Origin: Inia geoffrensis
Taxonomy: Eukaryota; Chordata; Mammalia; Artiodactyla; Iniidae
Length of the DNA stretch: 64,000 nucleotides
Direction of reading: 5' to 3'
Assembly: GCA_036417435.1 (NCBI GenBank)
Contig: CM070910.1
Location: 20,897,501-20,961,500 of the forward strand
Part shown: piece after piece, positions 46,696 to 59,583 of the stretch
Numbering within the stretch: position 1 is the first letter of the stretch
Layout: each line of letters begins with the position of its first letter
The notes under the pieces: model-generated
Databases searched by the model: none
What the model was told of the DNA's origin: nothing
The model's input: the letters and a program-made list of their open reading frames with translations, nothing else
Program-made: the position numbers and the translations under genes

Positions 46696-46999
46696 CTCAT
46701 TCACCCACAGACTGTCATTTGAGAGCTTGGATTACCAGTTTCGGTGATTACCTAGCTCACATCAAAAAGCTAACTGTTCTATCTCTGTTCGTGTTTTGCA
46801 AACAGAATTTATGCAAACGGAGTCTCTCTTTAGCTCGCGTGGCCTTCTCTGGAGATGAGGCCTGAGGGAAGCCCCAGGAGTTACAGCTCTCAGTTCATCA
46901 TACGGTAGTAGTTTACAGGGTGTGAACCAAGAAGGGCAGTGCGTGTAGCAGACCTCCTATCATCAGCAGAACCATTAGGTTGAGAATAGAGTGTCCCAG

Positions 47000-47660
47000 T
47001 GGTTTAGGTATGGTGATACGAAAGAAATTGCAGATTAAGGGAGACCGTCGCTTGTGGGATTGCAGGGTGGAGAAAGAAAGGGAGAGTGAGCGGGCATAGT
47101 TTATTTATGGAATGTCGGGGGCCATCGTGGCTCAGCGGGCCCTAGAAGCGGAGGACTTCCCTCAGCGCTTGTTTTCTCCCTCTGACCTTGGATGAACTAG
47201 CGAGCAGTATATTATGCCGGGTGATTGTGCTGGTTTGTCATGGTTAGCATTCTGGACTGTCACTGGAATGTAGGAAACGGATGAATTTGAATTGAACCAT
47301 GAGGTGGTCTGCCGGCCCTCTCCTTGTCTTGAGGAAACCTGTCGCTGTTTGTCTGGGCCTGGCCTAATGAAAGCAGTGGAGGGAAAGAGAGGTGGGCCTT
47401 TGATCTCTTTGTTGCAGCTGCTCCCTGGGAACTCACTGAAATCAATGCCCTGTTTTCCTGAAGGAATGAATGGCTCTGCCTAACTAGCTTTGTGAAGCCG
47501 TGGGGGAATTCACTGCCTCTGTTTATTGACAGCTGAAAAGGAGCACATGGGGTGGAATGGACCTTCTTGTGAAAACCAGGCACAGGGAAAATTAGACCTC
47601 AATTTAACACAGAGGAATTTGGAAATTCACCCCAAAGGAGACGTGGTTTCTCATGCTTAC
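47000..47660. promoter_or_regulatory. Candidate enhancer-like segment
   Basis: Unique sequence with CTTTGAT (TCF/LEF-like) at 47398-47404, an E-box CAGCTG at 47415-47420, and a compact FOX-like plus TGACAG (MEIS/TGIF-like) plus CAGCTG cluster in 47520-47535. Motif matches alone are weak evidence. The call rests on clustering in a repeat-free stretch. Confidence 0.25.
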
Positions 47661-48269
47661 ATTAGAATTACTCAAGTTTGGGGCTAGTGTGTAATGGACA
47701 ATGGAGGTTCTGTCACAACTGTGTTATAAGTAGGAATATGATATGCATAATAAATGATGTTAAGTAGAAGTTGATTCAATACCCTCCTTATTTTTTTAAA
47801 CACAGAAGTAGAGAAATACAAATATTAACCATGATATAATCAGGTGGTTCTTCTATTTTTGCTTTAAGAAGAAGAGAAAAGAATTGATACTTACTTTAGG
47901 CATTGTTAATATGATATCACTAAGTCTCTAGAATATGTCTTTCATTCATTTATGTTTCAAAACATCTTTGAACTTTGTATCTAAGTTTCATTCACCTAGG
48001 TGTTTGTGCTGTTCTGGATTGTGTGTGTTGAGTGGAAATACTACCAATTACGTTTATTTTTAAAGTGTTTCTTCTTGGGATATTATAACTGGAAGTCTGT
48101 GTCAAACATAAATGAAACTGGCTTGTAGACCAATTTAGCACTTGGGATGACAACAGTTCATAAATCCTAAAATTACTGTCTTTCTTTCGACAACACAGTA
48201 AAGAAAAAGTCGAATTTATCACAAGGAAACATCACCATACCTTCTTTTATCTCCCCCCTCACTTGCTTG

Positions 48270-48490
48270 ATTTCCCAGGAAGAATTTATAGCTTTTTCCT
48301 TTGGCCCTCAGCCCTTTGTGCACACCTCTATTATAACACTTAACACATTGCCCTGTAGCTCTTTGTTTAGGTATATTCTTTTAGCTGGAAGTAAAGCAGC
48401 TGTGTCGTATTCATTTTTATATCTCCAAACCCAGCAAAGCTCTTGGCTCAGTGAATGTGTGCTGAATGAATGGGGATTGATAGCTCCCTG
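48270..48490 (+). mobile_element. L2 fragment, 3' end
   Basis: 'ttataacacttaacacattgccctgtagctc', 'gctgtgtcgtattcatttttatatctcc', 'gctcagtgaatgtgtgctgaatgaatgggg' is the usual L2 3' terminus. Confidence 0.8.
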
Positions 48491-50519
48491 TACATTACTT
48501 TGAACGTAATTACTTATCCAGGCTTCAACTGCAAATACTACATTTAGGAAAACCTGATTGATCTATTGTTACCTGATTGGTGCCATAGCTTTTAAAAATC
48601 TTTCCTTTATGGAGAATTATTAAACAGTTTTTCAGTGTGGCAAGTTTGTTGGGCAGTGCGTGAGCCTCTGAACAGGAGGCATAGAAAGTGTATGGCATTG
48701 TCCTTTTCAAATCCAAGCTCTCTTCTTTAATATTCTTTTTAAAAAATAAGTCTCAGCACAGTGTTTAGGTATTTTCAGTAAGAAGATGAAAAAACTTTTA
48801 ATTTAGGGCTTTGTAGACTTTCACCTGACCAGATTTAGTGATTGAGATGGATAGACTTCCATTTTCAGGTTTGAATTCTATGATGTAATGTTAAATAATG
48901 CAAAACAAAACCTTTGACAGTTTCTTTAACCAGCTTTACCATCACTGTATGTTATGAACCTCTTGTCAAAGGAAGCAAGCACCTTTACTTCTAAGTGAAA
49001 AGTGTGTAGGGGAAATTTTGATTCTAGAGTACTAACTCCTGTGATTTCACAGGACCCTAGGACAAGCCCAATTTCTGAGTTATTCTCAAGTTAAACCCGA
49101 TTTCTTTTCAAACCAGAGCTTTAAGTGGGAAATAGTTGTCAACATTCTTTGGGAAAAATAACATCTTAAAATCATAATGGAAAACTTTAGAAAAGGTGAG
49201 GGCAGGGGAGAGGTAAGTAAGCACCCAAGTACAGGAACTGGCTAATATTTTATTCTCCATGTTATTTTTGTTTTGTTTTTACCACAAAGATTACGTTAAA
49301 AGCAATCTGTTTGGTTTTCTGTCTTGATTAAAAGTAGGGATGAAGTTTAAAATACAGGTTTACAAATTTATGAGTCGTGGTAGCAGTCTTGTAGAGGGAT
49401 AGGTGCTTGTATGGGTCATACAAATGTGGTCGACTCGGCACGTTGTGATTCTGCTGAGATTTTAGATTTCTTACAAAACAGGAAAATTACCATGGCCTGA
49501 TCATTGATAGACTCTCGCCCCGGTAAGTATTAACTTGTAGATAAGAAAGCTGTAAGCCTCTTACTTAGGTTTTATAACTCGGCTGCTCAGTCCTCCCAGT
49601 TTCTGGAAGTAATTTCGTGTGACATCATACCAAAGTCGGGAGGGGTAGAGGGTGGAAGGAGAAGTAGGAAATCAAACGACACTTTTCCGTTTGATGTTTC
49701 AGCTTAAAAGCGGTGAGGCATATCTTGTCTAAATTGATAGAACTACATACAGGCCCCAGGGAGTGACTGTAGTTAAAAGTTGTGTTCTTGCTGTGTTTAT
49801 AGAACCAGATAACGTCAACTACATGATCCTCCATAAAAGAGTCCTTTTCTCAGGCCTGAAGACTGTTGTCGTATACAAGAAGAATTTCAAGTAATTTAAG
49901 AGTCAGACCCTCAAAATACGTTTGGGGATCAACATATATTAGATCTTTGTATTTATGTGTGTGTTTATGTCCATAGACAAACTTCCTAGCAGAAAGATAC
50001 TTCCCTCTTAGACAGCTTCCTATCCGTCCAAATAAAGCGGCCCTAATACAGGCTGATCTAGTCATTGAAAGGGAAACATCCTCCTTACGGGTTAGGTTGA
50101 ATTACAAGAAAGACGGGTATGCTTACTGTCAACAAGTTCTGCCCTTCAGTCCTCTCCTCTGAGTAGTAATAAGCTTGTCTTTGAAAAAAAAAAAATTGCA
50201 GTTAAGCAAAAGTTCCTTTTGGATTTGGGTTTTTTTTTTGGTTTTTTTGGTTTGGTTTTTGTTTGCCTGTTTGTTTGATTTTGGCCTTTTAATGGTCTTT
50301 CCTTGCTCTTGGTCATCTTTTTCCCTCTCTTCCCCAGTGCACCCTCAGCCCTGCTTGGGTACTTGCTTCCTTTTCCTAAAGGATAACGTTCTTAGTTGAC
50401 CCTTTCACAAAAGGTTCTGATTATCATCTGATTTCTTCCTGAGGCTCTGAGAAGTTTTCACTTGAATTGGGTTCTCTGGAAAAGAATTGCAAATACAGGA
50501 GTACACCTTGCTTCCCAGG
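48491..50519. other. Unique non-coding sequence
   Basis: No exon or repeat of note. A (T/G)-rich run at 50229-50280. Short frames are not supported. Confidence 0.4.
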
Positions 50520-50735
50520 TGCAGTGTTCAGCACTTCACTCACGTTAACTCATTTAATCCTCAAAAGGCTTTTAGGCTATAGGCATGGTTATCATCTCCA
50601 TTTTAGGGGCGAGAAGCTGAGGCAGAGAGCTGTTCAACAAGTGGTGTGAGGTGTCTGAGTGGCTCCAGGTGACACCTGGATCTAAATGTAGGCATTCTGG
50701 CACCATGGCCCCAGCTCGTCACCACGTCACCATGT
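50520..50735 (-). mobile_element. MIR SINE, reverse
   Basis: 'gttaactcatttaatcctcaaaaggc', 'tatcatctccattttaggggcgagaagctgaggcagagag', 'ctaaatgtaggcattctggc'. Confidence 0.8.
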
Positions 50736-50955
50736 TGTCTCCCTCAAACTAAAAATCCTGTAAGAACTTAGAGGTGTGTCTCTGGAAGGTTGGAATATAA
50801 CACGATGGCATATTGACGGAAAGAAGTTTTTGATCCTGGCATTTCTGAACTCACATTCTGTATATAAATGTCTCCCAACACAGTGTCGGTGTGGTTTTTC
50901 TCAATGCCTTTTTTTTTTTTTTCTTTAACCTTTTGACTTTTTTTTCCTCTTCTAG

Positions 50956-51020
50956 GATTGCTCTCACATCTGATGTTTCATGTCACATCTAAAACTCCTC
51001 TGTACCTCAAACTTAGAAAG
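50956..51020 (+). other. Candidate 65-base exon
   Basis: A long polypyrimidine tract (50910-50953) ends TTCTAG at 50955, and the exon ends AGAAAG|GTAAGTGTGT, an excellent donor. Two frames have stops. The third is open, with an ATG at 50976 giving sixteen codons to the donor. Spliced to the candidate at 55090, that frame ends after three more codons. This is best read as a non-coding 5' UTR or lncRNA exon. The splice signals are the strongest pair seen in the window. Confidence 0.45.
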
Positions 51021-52629
51021 GTAAGTGTGTCTCCGCTACACCCTCTGACTTCTACCCAGGCTGCTCTCTGTGGCCAGTTGTGAGTCTGTGTTCTCATTCT
51101 CCTACGTTAGAGCACACGCCAAAGCTTCCCGCTCTCCACGGTAGAGGGGGTTATGTTCCAGAAAACACTTGCTCTCCGAGAATTTTCATTTGAGGAACTG
51201 CAGACCTTGAGGGAAAAATTACGGTTGGGGAATATGAAAGCCTATTTTTTACTCTTTAGAAAAGTCAAGAGAACATGCTAAGAACTGTCATTGATATTCA
51301 TATAACTTTAGAAATAAGGGGCACTATACAGATGCCTTTTATTTATCATGACTTGTTTACTAGAAACTTGTGATCTCCCTCCCTGACACTTAAAAAGACG
51401 TTTTCAAATAAAAACAAATTAATGCTAGGGGAAATTTGGGGGTATTAGACTCCATTTAGAATCATATTTAGTATGTTGCATACATTACAATTCAGAGTCT
51501 CTAAATCATGCTCCTAAAGTCATAATGTGAGGTGATTCTCAATTTGCATATATTCTGTCCGAATTTCCTAAAATTATGAAATAAGTATGCCACTAAATCC
51601 AGTGGAGGTAACCTAAATTTGCCCCTAAACTTGAGGGAGCTCGTGGTCGAGAGGATCCCCAATATTTATCAGAAGTTTTGATTCTTTATTTTTTTCCATC
51701 ATACATATAGAGATTATGATTTGCTTTAAACGCCTATTTCAAAATAATGACACCTAGTCATTAAATTTCATATCCATCATTTTGGTTGTTTTTCTCCTGT
51801 AACATGTATTAGTTCTCTGTTTAAGCCCATTGCCTTCTTCACCCCAAAGGAACCCTCCCCCTATTTTGCAGCTTTAGTGCTAACAGTGTTGCGTAGCCAT
51901 AACTTTTGGCCTCTCTCCACATAGTTGTTTGCAAAATGTCCTTGACTGTAATATGCCATATTTTTTTATTCCAGTCTTCTTTGTAAGTTTTCTTATATCC
52001 CATCTTACACTTGAGTTTTTTGGGATTTTTTTTTTTTTCTCCTAAACTAGATGAACCACTTCCAAATTTATTTTGCCCTTGGACTGACTTCTAGAAAGGC
52101 TGTCCACAGCTGCTCCAGGTGAAGGGCCAAAGTGAAATATTAGATGTGTGTGTCCTGTTCTCCAAATGGTTCTAATTGAAATTAATCCACTTCCCCATGC
52201 ATACATTCAAAAGAAAGCTTCTAGCAAAATCCAAATGTGCCAGAATCACTTCCGTATATCATTTGGGTGACTTCATGACATCTGTAAGACCAATTCATGC
52301 CAGGCCTATTTGTAATTGTTCCCTCTAGTTAAATGTGACATTGCCATTAAAAAGCACAGCTAATAATATTATACTGCTTAAGAATTTAAAAATCTTTCAA
52401 ATACGTGACATATGAAGTTTTGAAGCAGGCAGGAAATAATTGGAAACTTCTTTTACAAGTATGTGTTAGAAAATGGAATTATGTCATGATCCGAATTAAA
52501 GATTATTGAAGTGAACCAATAATTCATACTTTCTGTTATATGTATTGTATTCTGAAACAGGTTATTAATATTTCCTAATTGTGAACTTACCCAGTGTATA
52601 AAATCGTTCTTGATACTTATTAAACAGGC
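51021..52629. other. Unique intronic sequence
   Basis: No repeats or exon-like intervals recognised. Confidence 0.4.
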
Positions 52630-52860
52630 CACATCTACTTTGTACATAAACTTCAGACACTGCCCCAGTCATTGTGCCTCCATATGGACACATGTAATGC
52701 ATAATCTTACAACAGCTCTGCCAGGTAGAGAGATGTAAGCATGAAAAGAAGTTAGGGAACTTGCTTAAGGTTACATACCTGGCAAGTAGCAGAGCAGTGT
52801 TGCGACCTAGAGCCATGTGACTCCAAAGCCGGTGCTCTTTGAACTCTACCAGCCCATCTT
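52630..52860 (-). mobile_element. MIR SINE, reverse
   Basis: 'cttacaacagctctgccaggtagag', 'ggaacttgcttaaggttacatacctggcaagtagcagagc', 'ccaaagccggtgctctttgaactctacc'. Confidence 0.8.
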
Positions 52861-53034
52861 TCTTGGACTGCATCCAGCAGAATAGTATCATTTGGTTAAC
52901 GTTTTTTAACTAACTGTAGGGACACAACCTGGTATTAAGTAGAGTATACTTCTAGTAAAAGAATAAGGGAGAGCAAAACACATTATCATACCACTTTTAG
53001 GTAAGGAAAGTTACTATCCAAGAAATAGCATTAA

Positions 53035-53057
53035 TTTTTTTTTTTTTTTTTTTTTTT
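53035..53057. repeat. Poly-T tract (23 bases)
   Basis: A pure T run, possibly the reverse A-tail of a very old or tiny insert. No element body recognised beside it. Confidence 0.8.
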
Positions 53058-54841
53058 ACTTCCTTGACTCCCTGAGCAAACAAAAAGTTAAAGTGAAGGC
53101 CATTGGGGATGAAGGGCATTGGGGGGGTCATAATATAGGAGGGTGTTAACTATTATGGGTACAATTAATAAATCACATATCTCTATCAATGTGTTTAAAG
53201 TAGTGTTAGGAGTTACGCGTGTTTATACTATGACAAAGTGTACTTTATTTGGGGAGTAACTTAATTGATCCATTATGTGGCATTTACCAAGGTAATTCTT
53301 CCCTTTTTGTTTGAGCACAGGAATTAAAAGTGATTCATAAAACAGACGCACACACATACAGTCAACGTGCAAATTAGAACCACAGTAGGGTGATCATCAT
53401 TTTTTGTTGTTTCCCTAAAATGGTTCCCGTTTGCTAGTTCCGATTCGGGGGAGATTTAGAGCTCCCTGTCAACACTCAGTTTTACAGAGAAACTTCAGTG
53501 TTCAGTTATTGCTGTTAGTCTTTTTTGTGCACAGCTTTAAAAAATTGTTTTCTGTGTTTTTTCCTATGGAATTACTGATTTTAATGTATAGAATGGATAA
53601 ATGCAGGAGCATAATCTGTCCACCTGCTGTCTGAGGTCTCTTTCTATAACGCGAGCCCTTAGCATATCGCTCTTCTGATTAAAAACTTTCAGTGGATCAG
53701 TCAGGACTCTTGGTTGCAACTGACGGAAATTAATGGGACCATTGAAGAATTCCAAACAGCCAAGTGACGGGAGCGTATTTGCATGTTAGAAGAATCACTC
53801 TGACAGCGGCATTGTGATTAGAATGAAGGGATGAAGGGGAGCTAGTCTGAGAACAGAGAGACTGAGGAACCAGTAGGGATCTCGGTGTCCAGTACGTAGA
53901 AATGTCCCTTTACTGATGAGCTCTTTACTTGCCAGGCTAGTAGTAGTTTGAAGGAAGCCACATGAAAATTGAGTTCTGGCCAGTAGGGTGGGCCGGTCCC
54001 CACTGTCCAGCATACCCTCCACCGCCACTAAGTTTTGGGGCACCACAGGTCGGAAGGTAGCCTCCGGCACATGGTTGCCCCTGTTGGATGGTGAGGGTTG
54101 GGGCTGAGCCCTGTGAGTGCTCCTTGACTGCCCCCTTCTCTTTTCTATCTGGGCTCCCCCATCTGGTGTGAGAAGGGAAGCAAGTGTCAGCAGAGGCCAG
54201 ACCCTTAGGAGAGGAGAGCGGCCCTTTGCTTCTGTCTGCTTGCTCAATGCACCCTAACTTCCAGGTTCCCTGTCTGGGGGTTTTCTTCTTGGGCACCATT
54301 TAATACCAAATGCTCATTTTCCTAATAACCAAAGCAGAGAGGGGGGCACTGTCTTGGCCCACCCTGCCTCTGTGATGGGGCACTTGCTCCCCAGATATCT
54401 CCTCCTCTCCCGGGTCTGTCTTCCCTCTGGACGCGCCCTACGTGCCGGGCAGACTTAGTGGATACTTGTGCAGCAGGAAAATGGGGTCCCCTATTTGCTG
54501 ATTCTTGTATGTCTGAAATTCTTCCAACCAGAACTCCCTGTTCCAAAAGTTCTAATCTCGGCCTACTGGCTGATACATCTTGGCTTATCTAGAATCCTCT
54601 CTGGTTTTCATCAGGGCCTTCCTAAGCCTCATCCGAAGTCTCAGATATTCAGCCACAGAATTTAAATGGAATTTGTTTTGAGGACATAACTGACCCCAAA
54701 GTCCAAATCCCTGTAGACATTTGGTGTCACAAGGACCTACCATTACTGCAACATCTCTGAATCAACAAATTTGTCACATTTATATCGTTTCTCCTCCCCG
54801 ACACCACCCCAGTTTCCAGCACACTCTCATTTCCATCTTCT
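53058..54841. other. Unique sequence with overlapping - strand open frames
   Basis: On the - strand, frames of 150 codons (53795-54247) and 120 codons (53937-54299) overlap in different registers. Neither shows a domain, and overlap in two registers points to GC-driven chance or an old repeat. No gene call is made. Confidence 0.35.
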
Positions 54842-54884
54842 GGAAACCAACAGTTTCCAGAACTGTTGGAAACAGTTGGTTTCC
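54842..54884. repeat. Imperfect inverted repeat of GGAAAC/GTTTCC units
   Basis: Outer arms GGAAACCAAC (54842-54851) and GTTGGTTTCC (54875-54884) pair perfectly. Pairing continues inward with one mismatch through a second GTTTCC / GGAAAC pair. A further GGAAACTCC follows at 54893. Confidence 0.85.
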
Positions 54885-55089
54885 AAACTGATGGAAACTC
54901 CGTCCGGACAGCTGGTCTGGGAGGCATGTCCAGGCTCAGAAGTGGCGGTGTCCTGGGCCTCGAGTTTCTAGCAGCACTGGCCTCTCTTTTCTCTTCCTAG
55001 TAGACTTCTGTTTTTCCCTTTGTTTTTTAAGCAATTCAGAGTTTAAGATAAGGCCTTAAAGATAACTTTCTCTGTCTCTCCCTTTCTAG

Positions 55090-55121
55090 GTATTTGCATA
55101 GGAATCAGAGGCGTTAATCTT
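55090..55121 (+). other. Candidate 32-base exon
   Basis: Pyrimidine tract 'tctctgtctctccctttctag' followed by 32 bases and the donor GTGAGTAA. Two frames contain stops and only one is open. It is very short and could be a chance pairing of signals. Confidence 0.25.
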
Positions 55122-56109
55122 GTGAGTAAACTCTCGACATCTGCACTTGTTTCCTTCCTTCCTTCTCTACCAGCAGCGCCCCCTCCCGCCCAGGGGGACT
55201 AAAGCACAGGACAGCTGCCAGGTCCCCAGCACCTTTGCAGAGTCCACACTCCTCTCTACAAGAGGAGGGGTGGTGGCATTTTTTGAAAAATAATCTGGCT
55301 CCCATTGTAGCAGTTGAAGCTAGTCTATAGCACAGATGCACATGAGTCTGTGATTCTTTGCACCTTACTCAGGCGCCCCTCGCAGGTCTGAATCTCATTC
55401 CACGGTGTCAAGTATGCAGGAAGTACTCACTTTTGTATTCCCCATTCCGTCAGCCTAGAGAGAAATTTCATTGCAGTCATTTTTAGGTGTCTCCCTTTCC
55501 CCCATGGAGAGTGTGTCCTAGAATCTGGAGATTTCCCTGGCACCCGGTAGGTGAGGGCTGGTCTTTGGTATATGACAGTGGGGTAGTGGTCTCTTGAAGC
55601 CCTGCCACTCTTGCCCCAGGCCTGGCCTCCCTGAGCACACCCACAGCTGTCCTCTAGAGGGTTCTGCCCTGCCTTGGGGACAGAGCTGTGCCAGGGCCCC
55701 TTTTCCTTTCCAGCCCCAGGAGCTGGGGGTGGAGGGGACAGTGTCTTTTTCTCTCCGTCTTACCGCTCTCTCCTTCTCTCGACCCTGAAGTTGGGCAGAG
55801 TCTCCTCACTGGGTTTAGATGTTAAGAAAGGCAGACTGCTTCTGCCGTCATCTGGGCTAAAATACAAGGAATTACAAAGCCTGCACCTGTTTTAAATGAG
55901 CTAGAAAGGATGTTGGGAGGACAAACGAAGTAAAATTCCAGAGTTGTCCTGCTGCACTGATTTGGAGGCTGTAATGAAGGCAAAACATCACCCAAACACT
56001 GGTAACTATGGAAATGAAGAGAAGGAAACAGATTTGAGAGACAATAAGCTCGAAGAATCTGTGTAGCTTAGTCAGTGAGTAAAATCTAGTATGCCTCCAG
56101 AGTTTCTAA
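55122..56109. other. Unique GC-richer intronic sequence
   Basis: No repeats recognised. Small overlapping + strand frames at 55594-55895 lack exon signals. Confidence 0.4.
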
Positions 56110-56390
56110 CTTTGGAGCAGCTGGGAAGCAACACGGTGAAGAGACTGACTGTTAATAATGTGGACGCTCAAATCCCACACTCTGGATGCAAAGCCCGGCT
56201 CAGCAGCTTGCTGACTGTGTGACCGTGGGCAAATTGGCATCACTCCTAAGCCTCAGTTTCCCCATAAGTAAGATGAGGTTAATGCTTCCTCCACATATGG
56301 TTGGTTGTTTGGAGCATTAAGTAAAGTGATTAAAACGATGGCCATGACCTGGTGAGCATCCAATAAACGTTAGCTCTTATTACTTAGTGG
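56110..56390 (+). mobile_element. MIR SINE
   Basis: 'ctggatgcaaagcccggctcagcagcttgctgactgtgtgaccgtgggcaaattggc', 'gcctcagtttccccataagtaagatgagg', 'gagcatccaataaacgttagct'. Confidence 0.88.
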
Positions 56391-59300
56391 TGCCAGTGGC
56401 TAAAATCGCTGGTGCTGGAGGAGCAAGCCTGGCAGGTTAGCCGTGTGGAGCCCCTGCTTTAGGGTAGGTGAGCTTGAGGGGCACTGACGATATCTAAGCT
56501 GAGAGGTGCAGGAGGAAGGTAGATGGATTCGCCTGAGCTCTGAAAGAAGTTCAGGATTGAAGACAGAGATTTGGGAGGTCTGTGACCCCAAGGAATAGTT
56601 GAAACCCTGGGTGGTGACTGAAGTCCCCCAGGGACTGTGTGAGAAGGTAGAGGGCCAGGTGCCAGGCCCACAGATCTGTTCAAACTCTGAGCGACCCTTT
56701 CACAATATGCTCCTGTCGTCTTCAAAACGACTCCATTGCTGTGAAATGAATAATGAATGTCCTGTTTACGTTCTCCACTTCAGAGGTATAATCTCAGCCG
56801 CGGTGATCCAGCTCCCCGAAGTAGGACTTAGTTGCCTGTGATCTGCCAAATCGGGTGGGCTCCTTTCCGTCTGGAATTACAGTCCTTAGAAAATAAAAAA
56901 CTTATCTGGGAGGCTTTTCGAAAACAGGCCCTGCACATCCTCAACCCAGAGGAGTCTCTCGCTGGAAGCTGAGGCAGGCCTCCCAGTGTCAAGGCTCGCC
57001 CAGTTCTTTCCCACTCAAATCATTTGAAATAAAAAAGTCAGTTTGAAGAATTTACTTAAGCAAAATCAGGAGTAGCTCCAAGTGAATGAGCTGAAACTGG
57101 AGGGAAATCCCTTTGTTCAGTTCGGGTTTCAGTGAACGCTCAGCAGGCAGCTAAACCAGTTCATTAACAGAGAAAAAGACGTGTTTCTCAAAGCGGCTCT
57201 CAGAAGCTAATGCTTAGAAAAACAGATTGTGACAGCAGAAATGCATTCTAGAAATCATAACGCTCTAGATTCAGGAAACTTTAGTTTTTGTCATCCCTGA
57301 ATAAACAAATCACTTCCCCCTAAATATCTCCCCTTTATTTAAGACAATTCCCTCTAACTGATCTGTTTACCGTGCACCAATCCTCGTTCCTAGAAAAATG
57401 TGATTTTTCTTGCTACTCTGAACTTCAGAAACAAGTATATCTAGAAATGTTTAACGTTATTGGGTCATTAAAAAGAAAAAACCGTATTCCTTACCAAAAA
57501 AATAATAGAATTGACATATTAAAACCTTTTTTCTGTGATTTCTGAAATCCAAATTCTGACCTGAAAAACAACAGTCTGCAAGTAGCGTCCTGTCACATGT
57601 AGATGTGTTATTTTTCCTAACTGCCTCTGCTCTGCCTTATTAAATTGTTGTAGACGGCACATGATTTTTCCCCTGGGGCCACGCATGCTTTCGGGTTCTC
57701 TGTTGCATTGTTAACTATTTAAGCATTAAACTGGGGCTGAGATGGCAGGTGGGAAAGGCCGAGGGACTTGATCTCCTCCCTGCCAGAGTTCTCCGCTTTC
57801 ACTAGTGCTGCTTACATTGAACGGCTTAAGAATAAGCCCCTGTGTGAGCCCTCGGAGGCCAAGGAGTATTGTTGAGTTCAGAAAGGAATCTCTTTCTTTT
57901 AGTGATAATTTGAATATTTTGACAATGAAGCTAAGCTACTCCACTGCCTGGTTTGCGTACTTCATGTCATGTGCGCCCTTTCTAGTGAAGCAGAAGAGAG
58001 CCTCTGCCTCTCGTCATAAATTCATACACTGGCATTGTCCATTGATGAGATGGGTAGGAGCAAAGGAAGAGTCACCCAGAAGGACTGTACTCTCTTGCTT
58101 TAATGTTTTTTGTACAGCGCTTAAAACAAATTAATATAGGCCTTTGGAGACCACCCAATTAAACCACCACGATAAAGGTTGAGTATTCTGAGAAGAGAGC
58201 TTGACCATGAGGATAATTTGTGACGTGTTCATGCATATGCAAAGCGAGGAGTACGTTTAAAACAAATACCCTGGACGATTCAGAGAACCTGCTCACCTCC
58301 AGTATTTTCCCTAAATTGTGGTGGATTATTTTCAAACTTTAGTTGCCTGAAAATGGCCTTAATTTTCCTGTTTTTAACTTAATTTTCCTGTTTACTAACT
58401 TATGTTATTCAAAATAAATGGACATAGCCTTTTTGAGCAAATTAAGAGAAGAAAACAGGCGACCAAGTGAATAAATCGCTTTGGTGAGATATAATTGGCT
58501 GTTGCATAATAGATTTACCTTTGTACTGGTAAAGAGAATCCCGAAAAGCTTCCCCGCTAAGAGGATCGACTGGTTAGAATAGTCTTAGTTGGAAGAAGCC
58601 AACTTTTATAATTGATTGGTGAACAGAGATACCCGTTTCCAAACGCTCACCAGGGATCAGTGGCGCAAAGCTGGCTGTAGACCTTTCTGGAGACTTGGTG
58701 AAAACATAAGTTCCCAGGGCCCCAGCGACACTGTCAGTCAGTGTTAGTTTGTACTGTGGCCTAGGAATCTGTATTTTTAAAAGATTGCCCTGGTAATTCT
58801 TACGTATAGCCAGGTTTGGTAACCGCGGAATTGTATATGCAAATTGGAGACTTCAGCCTTTTCACCCTGCACGGTTGATAAATCTGTATGAAGATATGAA
58901 GCTTTTTATGTGAGGCTTTTGTTGAAAATGAATGTCTACTGGTTATTGCTGATTTTTTTCAATTCATAATTTGTTTTAGGTTCTGTTATTACATAGATTT
59001 GCATACCTGTTTTATGGTATTCTAATACTGTTGATTTTTTAAAAATGCCATTTCCTCTGAGTTCTATTTTGAATATTTTATGTAAGCAATTTCATGTTTT
59101 TTTTTTTTTTTTTTTTTACTTGCAGAAAGCAGGGGAAAACATCAGGGTTTTTCTAATCCAGTTGCAAGTAGGACAAAGGATATAATATAAATACTTAAAG
59201 ATCTTCTCGGGCAAGATTACATGAGACGTTGAAAACCTTTTAAGTTACAACATTATGAACTTTAGCACACCTTTTAAATATATCAGATGATCTAAATGTT

Positions 59301-59583
59301 ACATACAGACTTTTGCCATATGGTGTATCCGAGACATTTTAAAATTAAGGGTGGTGGGTCTACTGAAGTATTATACTGTAGGATTTTAACATCTGAACTT
59401 GATCTATCATCTGTTAAAATGCCTAAAAAGCAGGAGAAAATCTCCTCCACACATTAGCAGTTGTGTATGTGTTTGTGGTCTTGAAGTAAGCAAGCTCAAG
59501 TTGCCACGTAAACGGGGGTGGGGGGTAGGGGGAGTGTTTTTCTAGCTTCGTTCACTTAAGGTGTGCAAGATCTCTTCTTACAG
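56391..59583. other. Unique, possibly constrained intronic block
   Basis: Over 3 kb without a recognised repeat. The 109-codon frame at 57805-58134 (+) has no domain and no splice support. A poly-T run at 59097-59117 followed by ACTTGCAG at 59118-59125 is a plausible splice acceptor, with a GTAAGC donor-like site at 59486, but the pairing is weak. Confidence 0.4.

Larger units (their letters stand above)
45791..48269. other. Unique, possibly constrained non-coding block
   Basis: No repeats recognised over about 2.5 kb, apart from the alternating tract at 46657-46695. GC and CpG are higher than in the left part. About 47000-47660 carries a dense set of recognisable factor motifs and is listed separately. 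Small frames here (for example 47260-47583, -) have no splice context. Confidence 0.45.
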
